This document shows, one piece after another, positions 11,549 to 22,641 of a stretch of DNA of 64,000 nucleotides. Position numbers and translations under genes: made by a program. The stretch is from contig CM067550.1 in NCBI GenBank assembly GCA_034509755.1, positions 8,611,001 to 8,675,000 on the forward strand. The letters are read 5' to 3'. Position 1 is the stretch's first letter, and each line of letters begins with the position of its first letter. The DNA comes from Anisodus tanguticus. Lineage: Eukaryota > Streptophyta > Magnoliopsida > Solanales > Solanaceae. The notes beneath the pieces are model-generated. The model was not told where the DNA came from, made no database searches, and saw only the letters and a program-made list of their open reading frames with translations.

Positions 11549-12124
11549 TAATGTTTGCGTATAATTGATTGTAATAATATCGAAACTTTTTGGTCCATTA
11601 AATAAATAATACGGAGTAATTATACTTCAATCTCAAATAAATTTATCCCTTACGTAAAAAGAAAAAAAATTAAGGGCCATTTGAAAACAACCCCAACCTA
11701 AGAATTATCTCTTTTATTTTTAAATTTGAACCAAAAGGAGCTTTGAAAGGTCATGAAGCTATTTTTTTTTTTTTTTTTAGGTTAAAGATAGATATTTTAT
11801 AGCATACTAAGTGGACAAAACATTACAAGGCTTAGATGCGTCGTCTATGACACATTGATTACCCATACTAACATGCAAATAGTAGCATCAACTTCCTTAG
11901 TAGCTCAAGGAGTACTGATACGTTTGTATGTAGGAGATCTATTATATAATACGGAGGATTAACAAAACGGTGAACTAGATAGTTAGCATCCTGCTTTAAA
12001 GTTTTCTTTGACAATGCATGTGTCACATGGTTTCCTTACCTGAAGCTATGGCGGAGCAGCAACATTTTCGCCTTGAGAATCAACCACCTGTCTTATTTAT
12101 TTATTGAACTTTATTATCCCTTTA
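11549..12124. other. Gene-free stretch
   Basis: AT-rich sequence with a poly-T run near 11762-11780. I see no gene and no clear element boundary. Confidence 0.5.
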
Positions 12125-12391
12125 TGTTAAAGATTATATATACAATTTACAATTTTCCATAATAGAAAAATTATATTTCTATTCTAATCTCAAAACCTTA
12201 TTCTACTTGTACAATAATTATACAATTATGGTAAGTTTACAATTCTAAATATATACAAATTTATTCTACCAAACCGACGATATACACAGTGTGTATACCG
12301 TGTATATCACGGTCTCCCAATTGCCTTGGGTTTCCGTGATAAACACGGTATACACAATATAGTATACAGTGTATATCGTCTATATTTATCA
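12125..12391 (-). repeat. 3' LTR of Copia A
   Basis: The minus strand begins tgataaatatagacgatat, as in the 5' LTR. It carries extra palindrome-rich sequence around gtatacac and cacggtatac. Homology fades near 12125, so the terminal CA was not located. Confidence 0.7.
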
Positions 12392-12429
12392 CACCCCCGC
12401 AGTCATAGCGGGCGGTCTTCGTACGCTGA

Positions 12430-15400
12430 GACTGTCCCTAAAATCTTCAAAGAGTACTGACGGAAGACCTTTGGTAAAGATGACTGCAATTTGATACCTG
12501 GAAGAGACATGGCAGACGCGTACTTGTCCACGAGCTACCTTTTCGCGAACAAAGTGAATGTCCATCTCGGTGTGTTTAGTGCGCTGGTGTTGAACGGGAT
12601 TCCAGAAAGGTAGATGACACTAATATTATCACAATAAACCAATGTATCTTTCTGAATAGGACAATGAAGCTCTAAAAGAAGATTACGTAACCAACATGAT
12701 TCAGAAATCACATTGGCCACCCCTCGATACTCGACCTCTGCACTAGAGCGTGATAATATAGATTGACGCTTCGCAGACCATGAGACTAAGTTATTACCAA
12801 GAAACATACAGTACCCGAACGTGGAGCGTCTGGTATCTGGAGAGCCGCCCCAATCAGCATCTGTATACGAGACAAATGTAGACATCGATGAAGGATATAA
12901 ATGTAAGCCATAGTCAAGTGTTCCCTGGATGTATCGAATAATGCGTTTGAGCGCATTCATGTGTTCAACCCTGGGATCATGCATAAACAAGCACACCTGC
13001 TGTACGGCATACGTAATATCTGGTCTCGTGAAAGTCAAATACCGAAGAGCCCCTGCAAGACTACGATAACAGGTCAGATCCTCGTAAGGTGAGCGAGCCG
13101 CAGCACCCAACTTGGGTTTAGTATCAACTGGAGTGGAAGTAGACTTGCATGAGGACATACCAGCTCGCTCAATGATCTCAGCTGCATACTTACGTTGTGA
13201 TAAGAATAACCTACATGCATGACGAGTGACATTAATCCCCAAAAAATAACTCTAGGGCCACAAGTCTTTCATAGCAAACTCAGAACTGAGCATGGTCATG
13301 ATAGACTTGCGCAACGCATCAGTAGAGGCATTCAAGATAATATCATCCACATATAATAGAACATAAGCCAGTGAAGAACCACGATGATATATGAATAATG
13401 AATTATTAGACCTGGTGTGCGTAAACCCAATAGACGACACATAGTCTATAAATCTCTTATACCAAGCCCGTGGTGCCTGCTTAAGCCCATACAAGGACTT
13501 CTTCAATAAACAGACATGATGAGGATATTTGGGGTCACGAAAACCCAAGGGCTGATGCATGTAAACGGTCTCTTTAAGATCATCATGTAAGAAATCATTC
13601 TTCACATCTAACTGATGAATGGGCCAAGCCTTCGAAAGAGCCAGACTGAGAACAGTGCTAATGGTAGTCAGTTTGACCACCAGACTAAACGTCTCACCAC
13701 AACCCATGCCAACCTGCTGAGTCTTTCCATCACCTACAAAACGAGCCTTCTTCCTCACAAAAGAATCGTCAAAATTATCCTTATGAGTAAAAATCCACAT
13801 AGACCGAATAATATTAACACACCAGAAGGGCTGGGTACCAACTCCCACGTCTTATTCGCAATAAGAGCATCATATTCGTCGGTCATAGCCAATTTCCAAT
13901 TCGGGTCATTTAAGGCGGACACGGGGTTATGGGGGTAAAGGGGATTTAAGAACATTAGAATTAAAATTAAAATGTATTTTTAGTTTAAAAATACCCCGTT
14001 GACTACGAGTGACCAGTCTATTCTCGGGGGAGAATTGGGTGAATTTGGGAAATATCGGGACAAGTGACGGACTGGCCAGCAGGCAGTGGGCCGGGGCCCA
14101 ACACGGGAACTGGACATTGTAGACGACGGAGAAGCAGAAACAAAAACTGGGCTAGAACTAGGCTGGAGAGGTGGCCCTGTTACTAGACTCACGTCGGTGG
14201 TCTGTGACGGTACAGGAGAACCAGCGGGCAGTGGGCCTGCTGGCATATTTGAGGTGCGGGACTTGTCCGAGAAATGGTGGATAATAAACGGGGAGACATC
14301 GTCACCTAAAAAATTATACGAACTAGGCACGGACTACTCACTTTAGCAAATAGAAATTGGGATTCATTAAAAATAACATGGCAACTAAGGATGATTTTAT
14401 TGGATGATAAATCAAAACATTTGTAACCACGATGATTAGATGGATAACCCAATAACACACAAGGGGTAGACCGGGCCTGAAGTTTGTTAATTGTGGTGGA
14501 CGGAAATAGTGGATAATATAAGCACCCAAAGACCCTAAGATGTGAATACGAATGAGTCTTATTATATAATATTTGAAGGGGGAAGAATATGCCAAACCTT
14601 TGGTAGGAAGAATGTTAAGGAGATAGGTAGCTATTTGTAGAGCATGATGCCAAAAGGAAGGAGGTGCGGAAGAATGGACCAATAAAGTGCGGACAATATT
14701 ATTAATGGTAAGAATTTTGCGTTCGGCTTTCCTATTTTGTGAGGATGTATGAGGACAAGAGAAACGAAAATTGATACCATTATTACCACAAAAATCCCGA
14801 AACAACCCATTATCATATTCTTTTCCATTATCACATTGAATATTCTTAATTTCTCGTTCAAATTGGGTACGGATGAAAGCTCTAAATTTTAAAAAGGTGG
14901 AAAATGTGAGATTTTTTTGCTAACGGAAAAGTCCATAAAAATTAGAGTAATCATCCAAAAAAAAGAACATAATAACAATGCCCAAAGAACTGATAACGAG
15001 AGATGTCCATAAATCGCTATAAATAATATCAAATGGCATTAACGTACGAGAAGGAGTCTACAAACAGCAATCTAACAATTTTTTCCTAAAGAACAAAATT
15101 GACAAAGCGGAGTACTACGCATACCCTTACAAGAAATAAATTTATTTTTATCTAAGGAAGACAAAATAGATGACCCCAGATGACCTAGACGAGCATGACA
15201 CAAGGAAGGAGCAATGGCTGCAAAAGTTGATGGCAAGGCTGGACGCAAGAGACCGGAGGTGGGCGTGATAGGATAAATATCTCCCCAACTATCACACCTC
15301 ATGAGAGGCCGTCTTGAAATCCTTCACAGAAAATCCAAAAGGATAAAAAAAAACAGAAACTGAATTATCAGTGGTGAATTTACGGACATACACCAAAAAA

Positions 15401-15801
15401 TTTAATCAATTTAAGAGCATGAAGGGTATTTTTCAAGATAAGAGGTGGATGAGGGGAGACAAAGTTGTATGACCGTAACCGCGAATTGGAATTGAATTAT
15501 CATTACCAATAATTATGTCACGATTGTTGCTCAAATTGGAATAAGATGAGAGAGTACCTTGGTCAGACGTCATGTGAGTAGTGGCTCCGGTGTCCATGTA
15601 CCAATTTGGGTCCGACGGATTTAATCCAAGTGTGTGCATCGCGGCTTCAATGTCGGTAGGTGTGAGGCCCACTGCATGATGGGCTTGCGGAGGCCAAGGC
15701 CCAAGCACACTAGCCTGCTTCCCCGGCCTAGAAATTGCTCTCGGTATCCACTGATTCTGGGCCGAATGGGCCCGGAAGTTGGATACTGAAATTGGGCCCA
15801 A
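12430..15801 (-). pseudogene. Copia A pol remnant (protease, integrase, RT, RNase H)
   Basis: Several frames share one polyprotein. Protease: WYMDTGATTHMTSDQ with the DTG catalytic triad (about 15600). Pre-integrase: CHARLGHLG and CQFCSLGK (15072-15302). Integrase: FRFSCPHTSSQNRKAER (about 14760). RT: LDVKNDFLHDDLKETVYM, KKSLYGLKQAPRAWYKRF and the catalytic YVDD near 13350. RNase H: YTDADWGGSPDTRRST, SRSSAEVEYRGVANV, YCDN. Stops and shifts separate the blocks (13242-13252, 13955-13980, 14330). The linker between integrase and RT is rich in P and S. Not functional. Confidence 0.88.
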
Positions 15802-16241
15802 TAAGGAGGTTGGGCTGACGACGGGAAATAGGGGCTGTGTGGGCCAGGCCCACTAGACTAGTTCCACGACCATGGGCCCCAGGGCTATGGCCAGGTGGCT
15901 TGCGGCCCACTGCCCCGAGGCCCATTGCCACCCCTGTTATTCCCTCCTCGGTTTCCGCCACGGTTTTTGCCATTATTTTTGCGATTCTGACCCTTTTTTC
16001 CGCCACCGTTGTTGCGGTTTTGGCCAGAATTGTTGGAAACAGAGGGAGAAAAATTGGACTCGGTCATCATGACGACAGGCGGGGCCCCAGTGGCTGCTTT
16101 CTTAGGCAATCCGGCTTCTTAAAGCGTGAGCATGGAACGAGCCTGATAAAACGCGTGAAAGAGGACTGCTCTGACGTAGAAGCGTACCGACACCACTATA
16201 GGCCTCAAAGAGGCCTGCAATCATCTGAAGGACAATTTTAA
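15802..16241 (-). pseudogene. Copia A gag remnant, N-terminal part missing
   Basis: After the primer-binding site there is almost no leader before RARSMLTL, a stop, and AGLPKKAATGAPPVVMMTE, then a long G/N/R-rich segment. A normal Copia gag has several hundred residues before this point, so most of gag is deleted. Several stops follow (about 15880-15900). Confidence 0.7.
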
Positions 16242-16268
16242 AAATATTAACCTAGACTTCTGATACCA

Positions 16269-16497
16269 TGAAAGAAATAATTCCTTGATTATTTTTATTA
16301 ATGAAAGAGTATATATAAAATTTACAATTTTTCATAATAGGAAAATTATATTCCTATTCTAATCTCAAAACCTTATTCTACTTGTAAAATAATTATACAA
16401 TTATGCTAAGTTTACAATTCTAAATATATATAATTTATTTTACCAAAACCGACGATATACACGATGTGTATACCGTGTATATCGTCTATATTTATCA
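16269..16497 (-). repeat. 5' LTR of Copia A
   Basis: 229 bp on the minus strand from tgataaatatagacg to attatttctttca, directly followed by tggtatcagaag, the primer-binding site. TG...CA ends are present. Confidence 0.85.
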
Positions 16498-16671
16498 AAA
16501 GAAATATGGCTAGCGAAGAACATGCCACTGGGTTGTGATATGGCACATACCGCCCTCCCATTATTTATTAATTCTTATTTTAATATCTTTTAAGAAATAT
16601 AAGTCTTTGCCCATTAGGATAATTATTGAGCCTAGTGGAGTACTAGTATAACAACGAGGACAATTCGCAGA

Positions 16672-17108
16672 AATGTCCTTGTTTTTGGATCTTTTTTAAT
16701 TTTGCCCTTGAATTGATTTTTTTTAATTTTTATCATTTGTCTAAAACTTTTGGGTTTCGGTTTGAACTCCCGCTCAGACAAAAACTAAAAAAAAATCACA
16801 AGGCATAGTTTGGAGTTCGCAAGGTAGAGTTTACCTGCAAGTTATGCCTGACCGGCAGAGTTTGCCTTAAGGTAGCAAACTCTACCTTAAGGCAGACAGA
16901 GTTTGTCTTCAGACATAAAGCAAACTCGGCCTTGCGAATCCAAACTCAATCTTGCGAATTTTGTTTTTGATTTTTGACTGAGGAGGGGTTCCAACCCGGA
17001 ACCTTGGGATATTTTTGAGCGTAGGCAAAAATTAAAAATTCTAAATTTGTGGGGAAAAAATTAAAGACTAGTGCCTTTGAAGATGATCCGTGCAAAAAAA
17101 TGACAAGG
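16672..17108. mobile_element. Foldback MITE with long imperfect inverted arms
   Basis: The left arm has gtccttgttttt, ttttttaatttttatcattt, gaactcccgctcagaca, gttcgcaaggtagagttt. The right arm carries the inverse: cttgcgaatccaaactc, tttttgactgaggagg, aaattaaaaattctaaat, gacaaggat. Each arm is about 200 bp, with a centre of repeated caaactctacctt-type words. No ORF is present. Boundaries are within about 15 bp, and no clean TSD was found. Confidence 0.7.
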
Positions 17109-17199
17109 ATGAACAAATCTCTCCCCCTCCGACCCCACTCTCCCCTCCGACCCCACTCTCCCCTCCAAAAAAAATATTTTAAAAAAAAAGTTTAACCTT

Positions 17200-17830
17200 T
17201 TTTTATTTCTACACCACCAATCCACCACCCCACCCCTTCCTTCTCGTGTCCCGCATCCAGCAGGGGGGGTGGGGTAATGTAGAAAATAAAAAAATAAAAA
17301 CTTTTTTTTGGAGGGGGTATGTGGTGGGGGTTGGTGTAGAAAACCCAAAAAAGTATTTAAAACTTTTAAAAAAAAAATTGGAGGGGGGAGTGGTCAGGGG
17401 GTGGGGGTTCGCAAGGTGGGTGGGGTGGTGTAGAAAATAAAAAAAAATAGAACTTTTGGGGGGGGGGGGTGGTCAGGAGGCGGGGGTTCGCAAGGTGGGA
17501 GTGGAGGTGGTGTAGAAAATCAAAAAAAATTAAAACTTTTTTTTTTGGGGGGTTGGTGTAGAAAACCCAAAAAAGTATTTAAAATTTTTAAAACAAAATT
17601 GAGGGGTAAGAGGGGTTCCGCAGGGGTGGGGTGGGGTTGGGTGTAGAAAACCCCAAAAAAAAAAAAAAAAAAAATTTAGAACTTTTTTTAAAATTGTGTT
17701 TTGGGGAGGGGGGTTTGGGGTAGTGGGTTCGCAGCATGGGGAATGGTGTAGAAAACCAAAAAATATATAAAAATATTTTTTTGTGGGGGGGGGTTGCGGG
17801 GTGGATGGGAGGTGAATAGGGTGGTGGTGG
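17200..17830 (+). repeat. G-rich imperfect minisatellite
   Basis: Five or six copies of an ~80-130 bp unit. Each has a long G run block (gtggggtgggg-like), gggttcgcaaggtggg or a variant, ggtgtagaaaa, a poly-A stretch and aaaactttt. Runs of five to twelve G recur on the plus strand. Frames seen through it are compositional only. Confidence 0.8.
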
Positions 17831-18202
17831 AATAGTTGGTTGAATGTCACTTGGAGACTTATTTTCTCTACTTTCATTAGGGAAGTTATTTTCCTCATTT
17901 TTTAAAATTTTATTTTTCTATAAAAAATATTTTAAATTTTTTTTAACAAACAAACATGAGAAAATTAAAAAATATTTTCCTCTCTACCGAACCCACCCTT
18001 TATGAATGAATACTTAGAATGAATAGAATAGCAATCCTTCTTTGAAATTGATCTTTCATAGTTAATGACATACAAAAGTACCATCCCAATGTTTCTAGGA
18101 AGAATAGCAGATTTTATAGTACGAGAATACATGCATCTAAATTTTTATGTAAATTTGGACATTGATTATACAATTGTTTAAAAAAATGTACATAATTAGG
18201 TA
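17831..18202. other. Gene-free stretch
   Basis: AT-rich sequence after the minisatellite. I see nothing recognisable in it. Confidence 0.5.
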
Positions 18203-18442
18203 CTCCTTCCGTTTTAAAAAGATTGTCTTGTTTTAACTTGGCACAAAGTTTAAGAAAGTAGATAATACTTTTGAATCTTGTGGTCTTAAATTAAAAATGT
18301 GTTGAATGTACAAAAATGTCATTTAATCTTGTGAACTTAAACATACCACGTGAAAAGTTGGAATGAAAGAGTTGATAAAAAAAAATCTTTTTTTAAAAGG
18401 ATTAAAAAGAAAAATAAAGTAATCTTTTTGAAACTGAGAGTG
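18203..18442. mobile_element. Stowaway-type MITE
   Basis: TA-flanked element. It starts ctccttccgttttaaaaaga and ends with the inverse (tctttttgaaactgagagtg). The TSD is TA at 18201-18202 and 18443-18444. This is the Tc1/Mariner non-autonomous pattern. Confidence 0.75.
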
Positions 18443-18891
18443 TAATTTTTTTTTTAATCAAAATCATGTTCTGTTATAGTTGAATTTATTTTAAAAGAAT
18501 ATACAAAACAAGTTCTTTGGTCTCTTTTCACTTACCATACTCTGACCTTTCTCTCTTTTTTCTTCTGCTTAATAATAGATAATATCTTGTGTAATGTGTT
18601 TTAAATTAAGGAACTTCCTCAATGTTTTAAACTTGTCTAAATTAGAGCCTATCTAACTATAAATCACGTTCAGAGAAAAAAGAACTACTTAACCAAAACA
18701 TGGCTATATAAACTTCAACAATTAATTAATACTTCTACTTAAAGTAAAAAGGGCCTAAGCAACGTAACTTAAGTACTTTTATTCCTTGACTACCCCTACC
18801 GTGCACTCTCCTTGAAGCTTAAGGTACCATCCATGCAGTCTCGAATCATTTCAAAGTTCCAAATCTCCACTTTTTTTCTTTCACGTTCTCA

Positions 18892-19740
18892 TCTATTATT
18901 AAAAAGCTAAAGAAAAGGCACCACATTAAGCCAAGTGGCTGCCTAGAAAAAAGCCACCTGACATAATTAGTTTTTAGTTAAAAATTAGTTATTAGTTAAT
19001 TTTTAAAATTTAAATATCTATAAATAAAACTTACAAAATAAACAAATGGTATCGCTATTTTCGTGTTGAATCAAATTCACCCAGAATTCAAATCCACAAT
19101 AAAGTGTCCTATTATAGTGGAACCAAACTTCCACAACATTCCATTTTTACAATTTAAATAGAATAAGAATTTAAAAGAAGCTGATTTTCCATTTGAAAAA
19201 ATAAACTAATCTCCTACAATTTCAAAATAAACTAATATTTACATTTAAATTTTATAAAATCACGGATTTCTAATAAAACATAGAACTTCTTTTTCCATTT
19301 TATCACACATTTCAATACATTATAAATCTATCTATTATCACCACCCCATTAAGCCAAGTGGCAGCCTAGTAAAAAGTCACCTGGCATAATTAATTTTTAG
19401 TTAAAAATTAGTTATTAGTTAATTTTTTGAATTTAAATGTAAATAAAACCTACAAAATAAACAAATTGTATCGCTACTTTCCTGTTGAATCAAATTCATC
19501 CAGAATTAAAATCCACAATAAAGTGTCCTATTTATAGTGGAATCAAACTTCCACAACATATCATTTTTTACAATTTAAATCTATTATTAGAAGCCAAAGA
19601 AAAGGCATCACATTAAGGCAAGTGACATTCTATAAAAAAGCCACCTGACATATTTAGTTTTAAATTAAAAATTAGTTATTAGTTAATTTTTAAAATTTAA
19701 TAAAACCTACAAAATAAACAAATCGTATCGCTACTTTCTA
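18892..19740. repeat. Three Helitron-like repeat units
   Basis: Units start at 18892, 19331 and 19580 with tctattatta or tctattatca. They continue with cacattaagccaagtgg, gcctagaaaaaagccacctg, gttaaaaattagttattag, and acaaaataaacaaa followed by gtatcgct. The tctattatta start resembles the 5' terminus of plant Helitrons. No 3' CTRR hairpin was identified, so the assignment is tentative. The direct repetition itself is plain. Confidence 0.6.
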
Positions 19741-19865
19741 AGATACGATTGAGGATGTAAGCTTATTATTTTCTAAGATACACGGATTGAGGATGTAAAA
19801 TATTGCAAGTTTCTGCTTTCTCGAAATAAACTTGCAACTTCGTTTATATTTATTCTCTTTCTTCA

Positions 19866-20861
19866 ATGATGTCAATGAATACACCTCATGCAAGTAGTAT
19901 TATATATAGGTCTAAACCAAAGAAGAGAAGATCGAACTGGACAACAAGATGGAAGCTAGGAAGTACCGAACATCAAACAACTTTGATCTTGATGATGAAG
20001 ATGACCAGATTCATGTTTGAGATAGCTATCACTAACTTTATTTGCAAAAACTTTATTGTAGCTGAGATCATTGAGAGGGCTGGGATGTCATCCTGTAAGT
20101 TCACTTCCACTCCAGTTGATACTAAGCCTAAGCTTGGGGTTGCGGCCGGCGCACCATACGAGGATCCCACCCGCTATCGCAGTCTTGCAGGGGCCCTTCA
20201 GTATCTTACATTCACGATACCAGATATTACGTATGACGTACATCAGATGTGTTTGTTTATGCATGATCCCAGGGTTGAGCACATGAATGCGCTCAAACGC
20301 ATCCTTCAGTATATTCAAGGTACAGTTGACTATGGCTTGCATTTATATCCTTCATCGACGTCAACACTTGTCTCGTATACAGATGTTGATTGGGGTGGCT
20401 GTCCCGACACTAGACGATCTACGTCTGGCTATTGTATGTTTCTTGGTAATAACTTGGTCTCATGGTCTGCGAAACGTCAGTCAACTTTGTCCCGCTCCAG
20501 TGCCGAGGCCGAGTATCGAGGGGTAGCTAATGTGGTCTCTGAATCATGTTGGTTACGTAATTTGCTGTTAGAGCTTCATTGTCCTATTCAGAAAGCGACC
20601 GTGGTTTATTGTGATAATGTTAGTGCCATCTACCTTTCTGGTAATCCGGTTCAGCACCAGCACACTAAACATATGGAGATGGACATTCACTCTGTTCGCG
20701 AAAAGGTTGCTCGAGGACAAGTACACGTCTGCCATGTCCCTTCCAGGTATCAGATTGCAGACATCTTTACAAAGGGTCTTCTCTCGGTCCTTTTTGAAGA
20801 TTTTAGGGACAGTCTCAGTGTTCGGAGACCGCCCGCTGTGACTGCTGGGGTGTGTTGGTAA
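19866..20861 (+). pseudogene. Chimeric ORF: flank sequence fused to Copia RNase H
   Basis: An ATG-started frame of 331 codons. Residues 1-65 come from local flank (basic, with SKPKKRRSNW) and match no family I know. From about residue 66 (AEIIERAGMSSCK) the frame is Copia: the end of RT, then RNase H with YTDVDWGGCPDTRRST, SRSSAEAEYRGVANVV, YCDN and KHMEMDIHSVREKVA, down to the polypurine tract. No stop interrupts about 265 Copia codons, so the insertion is fairly young. The open fusion is probably accidental. No promoter evidence is seen. Confidence 0.7.
20022..20061 (+). repeat. 40-bp direct repeat, left copy
   Basis: Starts atagctatcactaacttta and ends attgtag. It recurs at 21085-21124 with three mismatches, bracketing the Copia fragment. 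Confidence 0.9.
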
Positions 20862-21084
20862 CCAAATAGGTCTCGGTTTGTTGTGTATATTTCGTATGTA
20901 TATTGTTGTAATATTTTAGGATACACATTACATTAATTAGTCTTATAGACTTACCATAATTGTATAGTTAGTGTCCAAGTAGAATAAAGTTTTAGGAGTG
21001 GAATAGGAATATAATTCTCCTATTATGTACAATGTATATATACTCTTTCAATTAATGAAAATAATCAAGGGATTATTTCTTTCA
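20062..21084 (+). mobile_element. Copia 3' fragment D (RT end, RNase H, 3' LTR)
   Basis: Starts abruptly within the pol frame at ctgagatcattgag and runs to the LTR end ttatttctttca. No 5' LTR, gag, protease or integrase is present. It is the same family as Copia A by protein motifs and LTR ends. It is flanked by 40-bp duplications instead of the usual 5-bp TSD. Confidence 0.85.
20853..21084 (+). repeat. 3' LTR of Copia fragment D
   Basis: 232 bp from tgttggtaaccaaat, preceded by a polypurine tract (gctggggtg), to ggattatttctttca. It is closely similar to the solo LTR at 11212-11548. Confidence 0.85.
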
Positions 21085-21124
21085 ATAGCTATCACTAACT
21101 TTATTTGCAAAAAAAATATTGTAG
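21085..21124 (+). repeat. 40-bp direct repeat, right copy
   Basis: Begins immediately after the LTR terminal CA. It matches 20022-20061 at 37 of 40 positions; the differences are in the A/T run. Confidence 0.9.
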
Positions 21125-22329
21125 ACAATAGTATTTTATCATCTGAATGGTTGAATAAATTTCTACACGACTATGTATGTAGTGGATAAGTTTCTAGCGA
21201 CTAATTATCATTAGTTGTGATTTTAGATGTGCTCAAAAACTTTACTAGACAAGGTACATGTTTTGATCAAGTTTATACAGTAGCGTAATTGAATCTCCAC
21301 TGTTAATATTCCTTGACTTCGGCATATCACTAAGAGATGCTGGATAGATTCATTTAGTTTTTCAAATTCTTTTGTATTATTATTTGATGCAAGTTTGGGG
21401 CGGAGAATTTATTGCTTTTAAGCTAAAGGTATATAAAAGCCATCTAGAATTTTGTGTATTCAATTGATGCTTTTGGAATGATGAAATCTCCTCTGACAAA
21501 AAAAGAATACTTAATTTAGAAAATAATCTAAAAATTCAGTCAGTCAAAAATATCGATACGAGATTTATGAATATTCATGGTCATGCTTTTACCTGCTTGT
21601 AATTACTTTGTGTCATAATATTTCAAAGTATTTATATAAATCTGATTTTAGCCAATGAAAAAGTTCAATTACCAACTTATGCAAGTATAATTTTGATCTA
21701 CTTATTATCGAGCTGCAGCATTTGTAAGTTTTACAAGCTATATGGAATGAAATCTGACTACAGTGATAAGCTTGGAGTTGGTATAGTCATATTATTTTTT
21801 TTTGGATAATGATGGTGTTCGTGGTGATCTATCCAAATTGAATTGGATGAATTAAATAAAATAGTTTCTGCACTGTTGAGTTATGCTTTCAGACATAGTG
21901 TCATTTCAAAGATTTTCTTTGTGTTATTATCTAAATATATTTTGCTGACTATATTTTGATATGTCTATATAAACATATATTGGTGTTGTATAAGATGAAG
22001 CTCTATACTTTGAATTAGTTTAAAAGTGAAAGAAATTGCAGATAATTTTTTTTTAGAAATAGAATAATTTTATTTTAAGATTTAAGCAATTTGTATATTT
22101 TTATTATATTAAAGGGAGAATAGTGGACACGAATGTTGGATTAAGTGGCAAGCTAATGGAAAAAAAGCACAGGATAATATAATATTATTAAATAATTGCT
22201 AATGTAGAAAACAAAGATTAAGATTGAAGGATAAGACTTAATTTGAATTTAGCTAAGAAAGTAAAACGTCATATTATTGATATAGCTATTGTAATTTTAA
22301 GCCTATACTGAAAATCTCTATTAGAAGAA
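21125..22329. other. Gene-free stretch
   Basis: AT-rich sequence with stops in all frames. No gene, RNA or element boundary that I can defend. Confidence 0.5.
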
Positions 22330-22641
22330 CCAAATTCAAATACCAGAATTTTCGTTTCTGGTATTTTCAGACTCTCTCTCCTCTCCTCCCTCTAACGGTA
22401 ACATCACCAACTCCACCCCACCCCCATCCGCCCCCATTCCCGACGGTAAGACCCCATCAGCGTCGTTCCGACCACTCACCGGCGGCGACGGAAAACTTAT
22501 ATTTATTTTTTTGTTTTTTTTGTTCTTTTTCTTGTTCTTGTGTTCTTTTCTCCTAGATCTACGCAGGGACGCAATTTTTTTTTTGGATGAAAATTTCGGT
22601 GAACAGTACTTCCGTCGACGGTGAACAATGTCCATGAACAG

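Larger units (their letters stand above)
12125..16497 (-). mobile_element. Copia LTR retrotransposon A, minus strand, decayed
   Basis: The order on the minus strand is 5' LTR 16497-16269, primer-binding site 16268-16257 (tggtatcagaag, near match to initiator tRNA-Met), gag remnant, protease, integrase, reverse transcriptase, RNase H, a G-rich polypurine tract (gcgggggtg) at about 12392-12400, and 3' LTR from 12391. Integrase before RT is the Copia order. The two LTRs have diverged and the outer end of the 3' LTR is unclear, so this is an old insertion. Confidence 0.88.

Noticed and set aside
17061..17898. Proline-rich ORFs on the minus strand
   Set aside because: They follow the G-run composition of the minisatellite and change frame with every unit.
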